Source: Naegleria lovaniensis | Taxonomy: Eukaryota > Heterolobosea > Eutetramitea > Acrasida > Naegleriidae | Direction of reading: 5' to 3' | Assembly: GCF_003324165.1 (NCBI RefSeq) | Contig: NW_025407829.1 | Span: 558,001-622,000, forward strand | DNA length: 64,000 nucleotides | In this document: positions 1-9,477 of the stretch, one piece after another | Numbering within the stretch: position 1 is the stretch's first letter | Layout of the letters: the number at the start of each line of letters is the position of its first letter | Notes under the pieces: model-generated | What the model saw: the letters and a program-made list of their open reading frames with translations, nothing else | Database searches by the model: none | Told to the model about the DNA's origin: nothing | Made by a program: the position numbers and the translations under genes

Positions 1-2913
1 ACCTTTCTTTGGTAGTGGTGGGAACTGAATGTTTGGATAAAGACGAGTAAATGTAGCCAAAAGTTCTTCCAGTAAAGGTTGTGAATGTAAATTGATGAAC
101 TGTTCTCTGATAATTCTGTTCATTCGATCAACATTCCCAGCATTGCACCAAAATGAGTCATGAACGGAAGCAAACTCGATGCCTTCTTTTTGACAAGCGC
201 TAGCAGTCATGAACATGTGAGAAGAATCAAGGGAGTGAACAAAGTTAGGAGGGAATGCTGACTTTTGTCGTGTTCTGCTAACAGGTAATTTGTCAGATGA
301 GTCTGTAATGACGACACTTTGCATGACTGTCTTGACAACCTTTGTTCGTTTGGATCTATAAGGCTGTATGACCGGCAATCCAAGAGGGGTTGTCCATGAT
401 ACAGGGTTATCGGATGAAGAAATGAGTAAGGCACAATCATTGAGCCATTCCATAATGTTTTGAGCGCTACTGAACACTTCTCCTAATGATTTAAGGGTGA
501 TAGATGCCAAATACGATGCGCAAGCAAATACGTCATCTTCTGGAACTTCCTTCTTTTCTTTAAGACGTTTTTGAATCTGTTCTCTAGCGCCAACGAATGT
601 GACACCATAGACGCTGGTCATCACAGTTTGCTTGATTGTTGATCTATAAACATTACCATGCAATAATTTTGCCAATTTGTTGCCTGCCTTCATATCTCTT
701 TCGATATGCTTCTTTACAACTTCAAGCACACCTACATACACGTCCATAGGTTTAGAAGTTGGTAACAAGTTTACGTGTAAAGCACCCAAATTATCTCTAC
801 CTAAAGCTGCATAGTGTTGAAGCCCATTGCAAGATCCATCCATTTGAATTGGTAATTGAGAAATAAATTCTTCTGGATTTTCTGATCGTAAACACTCAGC
901 CAACTCTACGCATGCAGCAAGAGTTTGCCAAGGGTTTTCTGATTGCAGCCACCATCGATTTCCTTCAAGTGGTTGATCTGCCGAGTCAAAGATTTCATTC
1001 AAGTTTTGCTCAACGAACTGTACTCTTTCATCAAATGGTAGTTTATCCTTGCCATAGAGATTTGCTAAATGAATTTTAAGCCAGAAAATACCTCGTCGAC
1101 CAATTTTCGTTCCCTTGTCAAATGTAAGCAAACCTCTATTAATATCAGCTCCAAGATGGTTCAAATGAGGTGGAATTGGGTAAGCTCTACCTCTAAAATC
1201 GATATTATGAGGGAAGTAGAAGGTATTGTTCTTAAAATCTTCTGCAACCTTCAGCTTTAACAACATGTCGCATCGTAAAGAGTGTAAATTTCTATTATGT
1301 GTTTTGATCTTGGCTACAGCGCGTTTCCACTTTTTCTTAATTTCTGGGTCATCGGTTTCAGGCTCTTCTGGAAGTGCATCGTCAAATCGGGATGGCAATT
1401 CTCCGAGACCTCCTCCGGAATTCCAAACTTTCAAAACTGTTTCGTATACTTTAGGATTGATTTTCCACCTTGTTTCGTTCAATGTGTTTAAACCTGATAA
1501 CAATTCGTTCATGTCTGCAATCTTGAGAATGTAAGCTTGTAAATGAGAGCCTCTCGTTCGCATAATTAACGATTTCAGAGCCACATAACCTCCAGTGGTA
1601 GAGTTTATCCAAGGGTTTGGCGGTATTAACATTGGTAAGTGATTTGGATGAAGTATTTCTTGCGCAATGTGCTCTCTACCAATGAGTTGGATTAAATTTT
1701 CATCTGCTTCAACAATTCCAACCAGTTTACCTTGTCTTGTTATATTTCTGTGAATAAAAGCAGGTACGTTTTCAGAGGGAGAATCCACAACTGGTACTTT
1801 TGCAACGGTAACTACTAAATGAATTAAAAACGTTCCTATTTGAATGAGCTCTTCTTTTGACAAAGCCACGTATTCGTTGAGTTTCAATTTGGACATTCTG
1901 TTGATATTGTGGTATATCAGTTGATTCTTGGAAATGAGTTTGAAATAGTTGGTTCTTTTCAGCTTGTCAACATTGACCTCAGCTTGCAGTGCTTCACCGA
2001 TTTGGAATGCAAGTGAAGAGACTGGTGGACCGGAACGTTCTCGTAGGCATGATGACAAGATTTCGTGGAGAGAAATGATGGCAAGTTTTTCAGCAGATAC
2101 TGAGGTTAGACAAAGAGGGATGGCAAAATTTTGTTGACTACTCTGTGTGGATGACTCATCAACTTTAGCAACAAGGGATTTTTTCTTGGATACTGACGAG
2201 AAATTGACTTCATCTTGTTTTTCTTTGATGAGTTTTGTTAATGGTTCATACCATTCTAGCATGATTTTCTTTGCAGGAGGAAGGCACGATCCCTGGTTTC
2301 TGTTATTTGCGGATCGGAGGTCTTTTCTATATCGTTCTTTTGCTATATCCATAGAACGAGTTTCTAACTCCTTTTGTTGCAACATTAATTTCACGTCTTC
2401 ATCACGAGGACTCATATTCACGATGAACTGCTCAAACTTTTTTTGAATGTTGGTCCTGTTATCACGCTCCAGTTGTGCAGCCATGTCTCCGTACAAACTC
2501 GAGCTAACAGCCAGTTCGTGTTCAATACGCTCTTGGTCAGCACTTAAATCACCAATACTCATATTCTTCTCCCAAGCAGGCTTTCTAAAATTCCCGTCAT
2601 CAAAAATCAAAATATTTCGTCGTTCCTCTGTTTGTTCTTCGGCCAATTTCATCGCCGTGTTGCTCTCATGATGATTGGTATTACTCGTGGAAATCATTCT
2701 CGTTTGATGATGATGATGCGAGGTGATACCCATCAAGCCTTGAACACCCATCGCATTGCTCTGATGATGATACATCCCACTCAACGATGATAACCGACTC
2801 ACAGCATCGTTAGCGGTTGCAGCGGTTTTGGAGAGAAGTTTGGCAATGGCGAGTTTTTGCATTTTTTTGAACAACACCAAATTCATACACTTTTTGATTG
2901 AAATTGTTGGCAT
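1..2913 (-). CDS. POLRMT: Mitochondrial DNA-directed RNA polymerase (T7-like), 3' end cut by window
   Basis: Single-subunit phage-type RNA polymerase that transcribes the mitochondrial genome. 971 codons are open from ATG 2913 to the window edge. Family blocks occur in the expected order: DFRGRAYPIPPHLNHLGAD (palm/thumb), DGSCNGLQHYAALGRD at about residue 692 (first catalytic Asp), a KQTVMTSVYG finger helix (catalytic Lys and Tyr), FPPNFVHSLD, and VHDSFW at about 918 (second catalytic Asp). The last visible residues, FPPLPKKG, normally lie just before the C-terminus, so only a few codons are missing. The N-terminus (MPTISIKKCMNL...) is basic and acid-free, like a mitochondrial presequence, followed by a His-rich stretch. 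Upstream in the same frame there is a stop and no other ATG, which fixes the start. It is divergent from the DUF3025 gene with very little space between them. Confidence 0.95.
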   Translation of the reverse strand, partial: MPTISIKKCMNLVLFKKMQKLAIAKLLSKTAATANDAVSRLSSLSGMYHHQSNAMGVQGLMGITSHHHHQTRMISTSNTNHHESNTAMKLAEEQTEERRNILIFDDGNFRKPAWEKNMSIGDLSADQERIEHELAVSSSLYGDMAAQLERDNRTNIQKKFEQFIVNMSPRDEDVKLMLQQKELETRSMDIAKERYRKDLRSANNRNQGSCLPPAKKIMLEWYEPLTKLIKEKQDEVNFSSVSKKKSLVAKVDESSTQSSQQNFAIPLCLTSVSAEKLAIISLHEILSSCLRERSGPPVSSLAFQIGEALQAEVNVDKLKRTNYFKLISKNQLIYHNINRMSKLKLNEYVALSKEELIQIGTFLIHLVVTVAKVPVVDSPSENVPAFIHRNITRQGKLVGIVEADENLIQLIGREHIAQEILHPNHLPMLIPPNPWINSTTGGYVALKSLIMRTRGSHLQAYILKIADMNELLSGLNTLNETRWKINPKVYETVLKVWNSGGGLGELPSRFDDALPEEPETDDPEIKKKWKRAVAKIKTHNRNLHSLRCDMLLKLKVAEDFKNNTFYFPHNIDFRGRAYPIPPHLNHLGADINRGLLTFDKGTKIGRRGIFWLKIHLANLYGKDKLPFDERVQFVEQNLNEIFDSADQPLEGNRWWLQSENPWQTLAACVELAECLRSENPEEFISQLPIQMDGSCNGLQHYAALGRDNLGALHVNLLPTSKPMDVYVGVLEVVKKHIERDMKAGNKLAKLLHGNVYRSTIKQTVMTSVYGVTFVGAREQIQKRLKEKKEVPEDDVFACASYLASITLKSLGEVFSSAQNIMEWLNDCALLISSSDNPVSWTTPLGLPVIQPYRSKRTKVVKTVMQSVVITDSSDKLPVSRTRQKSAFPPNFVHSLDSSHMFMTASACQKEGIEFASVHDSFWCNAGNVDRMNRIIREQFINLHSQPLLEELLATFTRLYPNIQFPPLPKKG

Positions 2914-2978
2914 GTTCCGAAGCAAACGAAAAATTGCCAAGAGGAATGAAACAACTTTTTGCGATTTCGTTGAAAAAA
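2914..2978. promoter_or_regulatory. Very short divergent promoter between POLRMT and the DUF3025 gene
   Basis: Only 65 bases (or 32 if ATG 2946 is used) separate the two divergent start codons. Any promoters and 5' leaders must overlap the coding parts of one or both genes, or be shared. Confidence 0.5.
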
Positions 2979-4209
2979 ATGGTTCGCTGGCTGCGAGTGA
3001 ACTCAATGATGAGCAGTATGGTGCAACATCGGAAACCAATAATTGTAACGATTATGCATACTTCTTCTCAAAAGTATCATCATTCCTTAATTTCTTCCAA
3101 ATTCCCAAACGTACAAGAAAATGAATTTTCAAGAATTACACGAACAATCGTCCGTTCACTTCCATTTAGAAATATTTGGCCTCTCCTAAATTATTATGAA
3201 AATAGATTGAAGAAGGATTTCAATGAAGAACATGATAATGATATTATCTTTCAAAAACCCCTTCAAGTCGAATATTTCAATGAATTATTACATTCTTTAA
3301 ATATTCAAAACACAAGACTGCCTTTCAACAGGACTAACGGAAATTCGAATTTACAAGATCAATGGTTCTCTAAACTACAATTTATGGATCAAGATTATTT
3401 ACTCCATACTCTCACGAAGGAAAAGTTACAAGAGGGTTTTTGGTATGAACGACATATTCATGCTACAAGTCAAATTCCAACACGATTTAATAATTTACAT
3501 GATTTTTATGGACATCTCATTTGGCTCATGTTTCCCAAAACAAAGAGACTGTTGAATATTTTACATTTGGAACATATGAAAAGCCATTCATCAAAATCTG
3601 TAAAAGAACGATCCTCATTACAGAATTTTCTAACCCTATTTGATGAATGTGGAGTCGTGGTTTTTATTGAGGAATCGTCCTTTCAAGAATTGAAAAATCT
3701 ACTCTATGGAATGCAATTTAAAAAACTATTTTGGAATTATAGAGCGAGTGTGGAAAGCAAAATGATTTTCACAATTTTTGGACATTCCATTTTCGATACG
3801 CTCACACAACATCCATATATTGGATATACTACCAAATGTGTAGCACTTCCACTATCTTCTTCTGTTTGTAAGTAATATTAATGTTAATTTGGAGAAATTG
3901 AATTTGATGTTATGAATTGCTGATATCATAGATACGAATGTTTATCATCAACTTGAAACCATTCATCAACATCAATCACTCACAACCATGCAAACACAAG
4001 TGTGGAATGTCATGGACGACCTGCTCTTTGATGTATTTTCCAACCCCGTAAAGTATGACATTAATTTACACAACACAAAAAGTCTTCGTCCTCTCCCTCT
4101 TTTAGGAATTCCCAATTATTGGAGAGCTCAAACAGAATCATTTTATGACAATGAAAGATACTTTAGAAAACCAAATGCATCAATCAATGAATGTGCAAGA
4201 ACGACATGA
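2979..4209 (+). CDS. DUF3025 family protein (two exons)
   Basis: Exons 2979-3867 and 3932-4209, with a 64-base GTAAGT...ATAG intron. Splicing restores frame and joins the two halves of a DUF3025 domain, giving about 388 residues. Recognisable parts are IPTRFNNLHDFYGHLIWLMFP, a LTLFDECGVVVF strand, a FTIFGHSIFDTL segment, and in exon 2 LRPLPLLGIPNYW followed by FYDNERYFRKPN. The family is mainly bacterial (proteobacterial) and its function is unknown. I chose the ATG after an A-run at 2979; ATG 2946 is an in-frame alternative, and the open frame starts further up at a TTG that is not a credible start. The N-terminus is basic, Ser/His-rich and lacks acidic residues for a stretch, so mitochondrial import is possible. 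The family call is confident; function is not. Confidence 0.85.
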
Positions 4210-4317
4210 GCACTTTCATGATATTTAAATAAGCATCATGATGACACAAACGTCGTAAATGAACCATTGGGAGCAGTTGATGATCATGTTTCCAAAAAGA
4301 AAAGTTTACAAAAAAAA

Positions 4318-5654
4318 ATGTTTGACCAAGCACCTCACGAGGATCAACCTTTACCATTCTTTGAAACACCGATCGGGTAGGTATACACATATTATGGATT
4401 TAGTGAGTTCGTGAATGATACATGTTTTTGATGGGATCGGAACCAAGAACATTTTATCAAGTGGGATACTCCATTGGAGAACATTTCAAAACAAGAATTA
4501 AGAATTATTTAAATCGATCGGATTTACCCTTTCAATCAATCTTTTTACCTTTTATTAGAGAGAATCCAAATTGTTTAGATCCATGGATTCAAATCACTAG
4601 CGAACTCTTTCCACACTACATGGACGAAATTAGAGGGTTGGCTGATGGGTCCAACACTCCTTTTGAATGGATTTTTGCTTTAAATATGCTCAATGAGTTG
4701 CGGAGTAAAATTCAAAAACATCATCAAGATTTAGAAGAAAAATTAAAAACGACACAAGTTCCAAAAGTAGGAGGCTGCTCTGAAGTATTTGTATTAAGTG
4801 ACAGTGTGTCTAAGGGAGAGAAAGCAATCATAGCACACAATGAAGATGCTGACAAGAGTATGGGAGAATATGCATATATTGTGAAATCAAGATATTCGGA
4901 AAAGTGTAATAATGCATTGAAAAGCTTTACAATTGTTGCATATCATTATCCAGGAACATTATCTGGTAATACATTTGGATGGAATGATCACTTGATATTT
5001 GGAACGAATGGAAAGAGTCCTCTAAATGTTCTCACAGACAAGGGTATTCCTCGTTGCTTTATCAATCGAAGCGTCTATGAGAGTGAGTCCATTGAAGAGG
5101 CGTTGGAAACTCTCAAGAAATATGCAACACAGAGTGCTTCAGGATTCTCAACAAACATTTCAACACGATATAAGGTTGACATTCATGAAGAATCTGCCAA
5201 GATACAAAGCAAACGAAACCAAGAAGCAACTTATCAATTTTATAGAATGTGTAATATTGAATTAGCTCCTCCTTTAGAATCGAACATATATATCTCAATG
5301 TACAATGTTCCTATTGGAATTGAAGACGATACCAATCATGAACCCATTCACTATGCTCATTTTAATCACTATGCTCACTTGAAGGGAGTTACCGAGGGTA
5401 ACGTCCCAAGCTCGAGAAGACGATATGAACGATCACTTTCTTTTAAGAATATTTGTGATGAAGATGGAGTTCGTCAATTTCTTGGAGATACCAAAGATAC
5501 AGAATTTCCTCTTTTTAGGCGTCAACAATTCCCAGATAAGGGTAAAACATTGGCGACAATGATAGCAAATGTGGGTGAAAAGAAAATCAAGATTTATGTT
5601 GGAAATCCAAAATACGAGCAACCTCTTTATGATATTGATTTAACACAAGAGTAG
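4318..5654 (+). CDS. Peptidase C45 / acyl-CoA:6-APA acyltransferase-like Ntn hydrolase
   Basis: Predicted exons 4318-4376 and 4448-5654 (71-base GTAGGT...CAAG intron), 421 residues. The start ATG follows eight A residues. The splice yields PFFETPIGTFYQVGYSIGEHF, matching the N-terminal GTxYxxG...G motif of the family. The GGC motif at about residue 130 (GGCSEVF) holds the Cys that becomes the N-terminal nucleophile after autoproteolysis, followed by AHNEDAD. Family members cleave or form amide bonds in small molecules (isopenicillin acyltransferase, carcinine/beta-alanyl-dopamine hydrolases). The substrate cannot be read from sequence. An unspliced reading would start at ATG 4422 and lose the conserved N-terminal Gly block. 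It converges on the next gene, on the minus strand. Confidence 0.8.
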
Positions 5655-5680
5655 AATACTTGTTGTGAGTGGTCCTAACT

Positions 5681-7010
5681 CTACTTTCTCTTGTGACACT
5701 ACAAGATATTCATAAAATCAAAAGCCATTGATGCGATATAATTATCAACTTACACTTTGTGTTACCTTAAATCCTTCGGAGAGAGCAGAGTAAACGTTTG
5801 CCAATTTTGATTGGACAACAAAGTTGTAGACAGGGTGTTTGGTCTTCCAACCATAATTGTTTGAGGTTGTAATTTTACAAGAGATTTCAATCGTGTGATC
5901 GTCAATTACAGTTTCTTTCACCACTTGTAACAAACTATTTCCTTCAGGATCTAAATCAAGCTTCTTGAATTGATCTTGCTTTCCATCCTTAATGACAACA
6001 ACGTTTTCACCATGACAACTTTCCTTGACAACAATAAACAAGTCAAAGTCATTTCTACTCAATGGTTGAGTGGTCGTCAAAGGAGGAGACGTAATGGAAA
6101 GCAAGAGAGTCTTGTCCTTGTCGCTAATCGTTGTTCTCTTGTTTGAAAAGGCACAAGGCTTAATTGCCTTCACTCCGTTCTTCGTAGCGAATGATGTTTG
6201 TAACGAAACTGTGAATGAGGGTTTTGTGGACGATAATTGCACCACGACTTCAGCCTTGCATTTCTCAGTATCATCACTCTTTGTATCATCATGTTGAGAT
6301 TGTTTAACGTCATCATCGTTCAGCAAGACGACAAAGCTCAAGGAATCCTCACTCTTCTTTGAAAGCTGCAAGGTCAAAGATGATTCTGCGAGTGCCTTTG
6401 GTGAAAGACTCTCAAGCCTTTCCTCTTCATCCTCAATGAGACTCACTGCATGGTTGTTTTGTAAACCTCGTCGAGGACTTGGGCTACTGACAGAATCCGA
6501 ACATGAAGCAACAGGTAACTTATCAAGATCATCACTGGAAAGGCTATTAGAATCTGCGTACACAAATACATCATCCAGTAATTGAGTGGAATGAAATGGA
6601 AGAGAATTGTCCCATTCGCAAGGTTCTTCAAAAAGTAAAGGATCCTTTTCTTGAAAATTCTCATGATCTTCCTCTTGGACTGAAAAAAGATCCTGGCTTG
6701 AAATCGGCTTCTTTGAATTGATTGAACTTATTTGAAATTTAGAAGGCTCAAATTGAGAGGTTGGAAAGGAATCTGAACTTTCAGTGGTTGGTTGCTGCGC
6801 AAGCAGCGATTCAGAGGTGGTTTGAGTTGGAATTACTTCAAAGAGCTCGCTCTCTTTGGTATGATCGATGAGATTAGACTCAGGCTGTTGGATCATAGTG
6901 TGTTTAAGCCTCAATGATGAGAGTTGAAATGTTTTTTTAAAGAAATGGTAGTTGACTTCCAATGCTGCTAGCGGGTGGTGAGGCTTTAAGGTACTTTCTG
7001 CAATGTCCAT
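5681..7010 (-). CDS. Unknown acidic protein with a disordered N-terminal half
   Basis: Not recognised. ATG 7010 is the first ATG in the frame; the open frame upstream begins at a TTG. The N-terminal 250 residues or so are Ser/Glu/Asp-rich and look disordered (for example EDEEERLESLSPKA). The C-terminal 170 residues look like a beta-rich domain (FDLFIVVKESC, FKKLDLDPEGNSLLQVV, IEISCKITTSNNYGW). Unspliced, the frame ends at 5745 within a GTAAGT donor-like sequence. A 55-base intron (5699-5753, acceptor TTGTAG) would give a short terminal exon ending CHKRK at 5681 (424 residues). I prefer the spliced model, weakly. It lies 123 bases downstream of BiP on the same strand. Candidate roles such as membrane-trafficking adaptor are speculation only. 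Confidence 0.6.
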
Positions 7011-7133
7011 AGGGTGCTGTAAAGCAATAACGAATGAAAACTGGCAATGACGAAAAGGAATGCAAATATTCACGTTTGAATTCAAAATTGATGTTTAATA
7101 AACTAGTGGCAAACCTACATGCATTGTGTGCAT

Positions 7134-9155
7134 TTACAGCTCATCATGTTGAGCATCAGATGAGGAAGGACCCGATCCAGGAGCTCCTTGTTGAGCACCA
7201 CCTTGAGATTGGTAGAATTTAGTCATGATTGGTCTGATCTTTTCTTCGAGTCTCTTCTTTTCTTCTTCGAATTCTTCCTTTGAGGCATCTTGATGTTGTT
7301 CTAACCAAGAAATGGTGGTCTTGGTTTCTTCTTCAATAACCTTCTTGTCATCAGCTGGGAGCTTTTCCTTGAACTTTTCATCATCCAATTGATTCTTCAA
7401 TTGATAGGCATAACTCTCGAGAGCGTTTCTGGCATCAATTCTTTCCTTTTGTTTTTTATCTTCTTCTTCGAACTTGGCAGCTTCATTGACCATTCTTTCG
7501 ATTTCAGATTGATCCATGTTAAGCTTGTCGTTGGTGATGGTAATGCTATTTTGGTTACCAGTCTTGGTGTCCTTAGCTGAAACGTGGAGAATACCGTCGG
7601 CATCAACAGAGAAGGTGACTTCAATTTGTGGAGTACCTCTTGGTGCAGGTGGAATACCAGTCAATTCGAATTTACCCAACAAGTTGTTGTCCTTGGTCAT
7701 GGCACGTTCTCCTTGATAAACTTGGATCAATACACCTGGTTGGTTATCTTGGTATGTAGAGAAGATTTGTGACTTTTGAGTTGGAATCTTAGTACCTCTT
7801 GGAATCAATTTGGTCATAACTCCACCAACAGTTTCAATACCCAAAGAAAGGGAAGCAATGTCAACAAGGACAATGTCTTCATCCAATTCACCTCCCAAAA
7901 TTCCTCCTTGAATAGCAGCACCAGCTGCAACAGCTTCATCAGGGTTAATTCCTTGCTTTGGCTTCTTACCGTTGAAGAAATCGATCAACAATTGTTGAAC
8001 CTTTGGAATTCTAGTAGAACCACCGACAAGAACAATTTCATGAACTTCTTCCTTACTGAGTTTAGAATCCTTAAGAACTTGTTCGACTGGCTTCAAAGTC
8101 TTAACAAACAAATCATTGTTCAATTGTTCAAACTTGGCTCTAGTCAACTTCAAGCTAAAATCAATACCATCATGAAGTGATTCAATTTCAATTCTAGCTT
8201 CATGTTGAGAAGACAACACTCTCTTGGCCTTTTCAGCTTCTCTCTTCAACTTTTGAATGGCCTTCTTGTCCTTTTCAACAGATTGAGCTTGTTTTGGATT
8301 CTTTCTCTTGAATTCATCCAAACAATATCTCACAACTCGGTGGTCAAAGTCTTCACCACCCAAGTGAGTGTCACCATTGGTTGCCAAAACTTCAAAGAGT
8401 CCTTCATCCAAGTTCAACAAGCTAACATCAAAAGTACCACCACCCAAATCGAAAACAAGAACATTGACATCCTTCTTGTTCTTATCCAATCCGTAAGCAA
8501 TAGCTGCGGCTGTTGGTTCGTTGATAATACGTTCGACAGTCAATCCGGCAATAGTTCCGGCATCTCTTGTGGCTTGTCTTTGAGCATCGTTAAAGTATGC
8601 TGGCACAGTAATGACAGCACGAGTGACCTTTTGACCCAAATATGTTTCAGCAATAGCCTTCATCTTTTGGAGAACCATTGCGGAGATTTCTTCTGGAGCA
8701 AAAACTTTCTTCTCTCCATTAATTTCAACTTCGATGAAAGGCTTTCCGTTCTTATCAACAATCTTGTATGGCAAGAGACCAGCATCCTTTTGGACTTCTG
8801 GGTCAGAGAAACGACGACCGATAAGTCTCTTTGCGTCATAAACAGTGTTGGTTGGGTTAAGAGCTGCTTGATTCTTGGCTGCTTCACCAATCAAACGTTC
8901 TCCTTCTTCACTGAAAGCAACTACTGATGGTGTAATACGATTACCTTGGTCATTGACAATAATTTCAGCCTTTCCGTTCTTATAGATGGCCACACAGCTG
9001 TATGTTGTACCCAAATCGATACCAATGATTGGTCCACCACTCTTCTTTTCCGATTTTGTTGAGTTATCGGTCTCTCCTGCAATGAGGAATGATGCTAACA
9101 GGCATACTAGAAGAAAAGATAACAAAGCCTTTGATACCATGTTGGACTTTGCCAT
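7134..9155 (-). CDS. BIP: ER-lumenal Hsp70 chaperone BiP/GRP78
   Basis: 673 residues, single exon. Folds and holds secretory proteins in the ER lumen, driven by ATP. A hydrophobic signal peptide (about residues 9-26) is followed by the Hsp70 ATPase domain: [48 protein letters not shown]. The substrate-binding domain and a charged lid helix follow. The protein ends with HDEL, the ER retrieval signal, after a Gly/Ser/Gln-rich tail. Length and order are typical of BiP. The start ATG at 9155 precedes the signal peptide directly. Upstream, at 9241, there is an ACACGTGT palindrome followed by a second ACGTGT, which could be promoter elements. Confidence 0.98.
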   Translation of the reverse strand: MAKSNMVSKALLSFLLVCLLASFLIAGETDNSTKSEKKSGGPIIGIDLGTTYSCVAIYKNGKAEIIVNDQGNRITPSVVAFSEEGERLIGEAAKNQAALNPTNTVYDAKRLIGRRFSDPEVQKDAGLLPYKIVDKNGKPFIEVEINGEKKVFAPEEISAMVLQKMKAIAETYLGQKVTRAVITVPAYFNDAQRQATRDAGTIAGLTVERIINEPTAAAIAYGLDKNKKDVNVLVFDLGGGTFDVSLLNLDEGLFEVLATNGDTHLGGEDFDHRVVRYCLDEFKRKNPKQAQSVEKDKKAIQKLKREAEKAKRVLSSQHEARIEIESLHDGIDFSLKLTRAKFEQLNNDLFVKTLKPVEQVLKDSKLSKEEVHEIVLVGGSTRIPKVQQLLIDFFNGKKPKQGINPDEAVAAGAAIQGGILGGELDEDIVLVDIASLSLGIETVGGVMTKLIPRGTKIPTQKSQIFSTYQDNQPGVLIQVYQGERAMTKDNNLLGKFELTGIPPAPRGTPQIEVTFSVDADGILHVSAKDTKTGNQNSITITNDKLNMDQSEIERMVNEAAKFEEEDKKQKERIDARNALESYAYQLKNQLDDEKFKEKLPADDKKVIEEETKTTISWLEQHQDASKEEFEEEKKRLEEKIRPIMTKFYQSQGGAQQGAPGSGPSSSDAQHDEL

Positions 9156-9477
9156 TGTGTCTGTTGTGATGATTTTTTTTTCAGGTTGTTGTTTTGCAAT
9201 TCCGAAGGGACTCGCTTGTTCTATTTACAACTTTTGAGAAACACGTGTTCAGGTTTCCGAAACGTGTAACACAAGCTTCAAACAAAAACAAGATCGTGTT
9301 TTGGATAATGATGGATTTCAAACTCATGACGAAGTATGGGTGATGAATCACAAATATCCACTGGATACTACGAAAAATTGACAACAATAATCTCTCTGAA
9401 TCGTGTTAAAGCAAATGGCTAAACATGTGCAATTGAATGATTTTACAACAATAATTTAATGGTCGGTAAAACTCCAA
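9156..9477. other. Intergenic region upstream of BiP
   Basis: 322 bases without a credible gene. It should hold the BiP promoter. It contains the palindrome ACACGTGT at 9241-9248 and a nearby AACGTGTAAC, then AT-rich sequence that includes the 3' end of the IQ/coiled-coil gene transcript. No tRNA or other RNA gene was seen. Confidence 0.5.
9241..9248. promoter_or_regulatory. ACACGTGT palindrome 86 bases upstream of the BiP start
   Basis: Perfect 8-base palindrome with a CACGTG core, followed 14 bases later by AACGTGT. The same octamer is found in other non-coding stretches of the window. It could bind a bHLH or bZIP factor; a role in BiP induction is inference only. Confidence 0.35.

Noticed and set aside
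7776-8180. 134-codon plus-strand frame antisense to BiP
   Set aside because: It lies fully inside conserved BiP codons on the opposite strand, with low-complexity Ser/Asn translation.
8202-8927. 241-codon plus-strand frame antisense to BiP
   Set aside because: It is a shadow of the conserved BiP coding sequence, with no family features and no start context.
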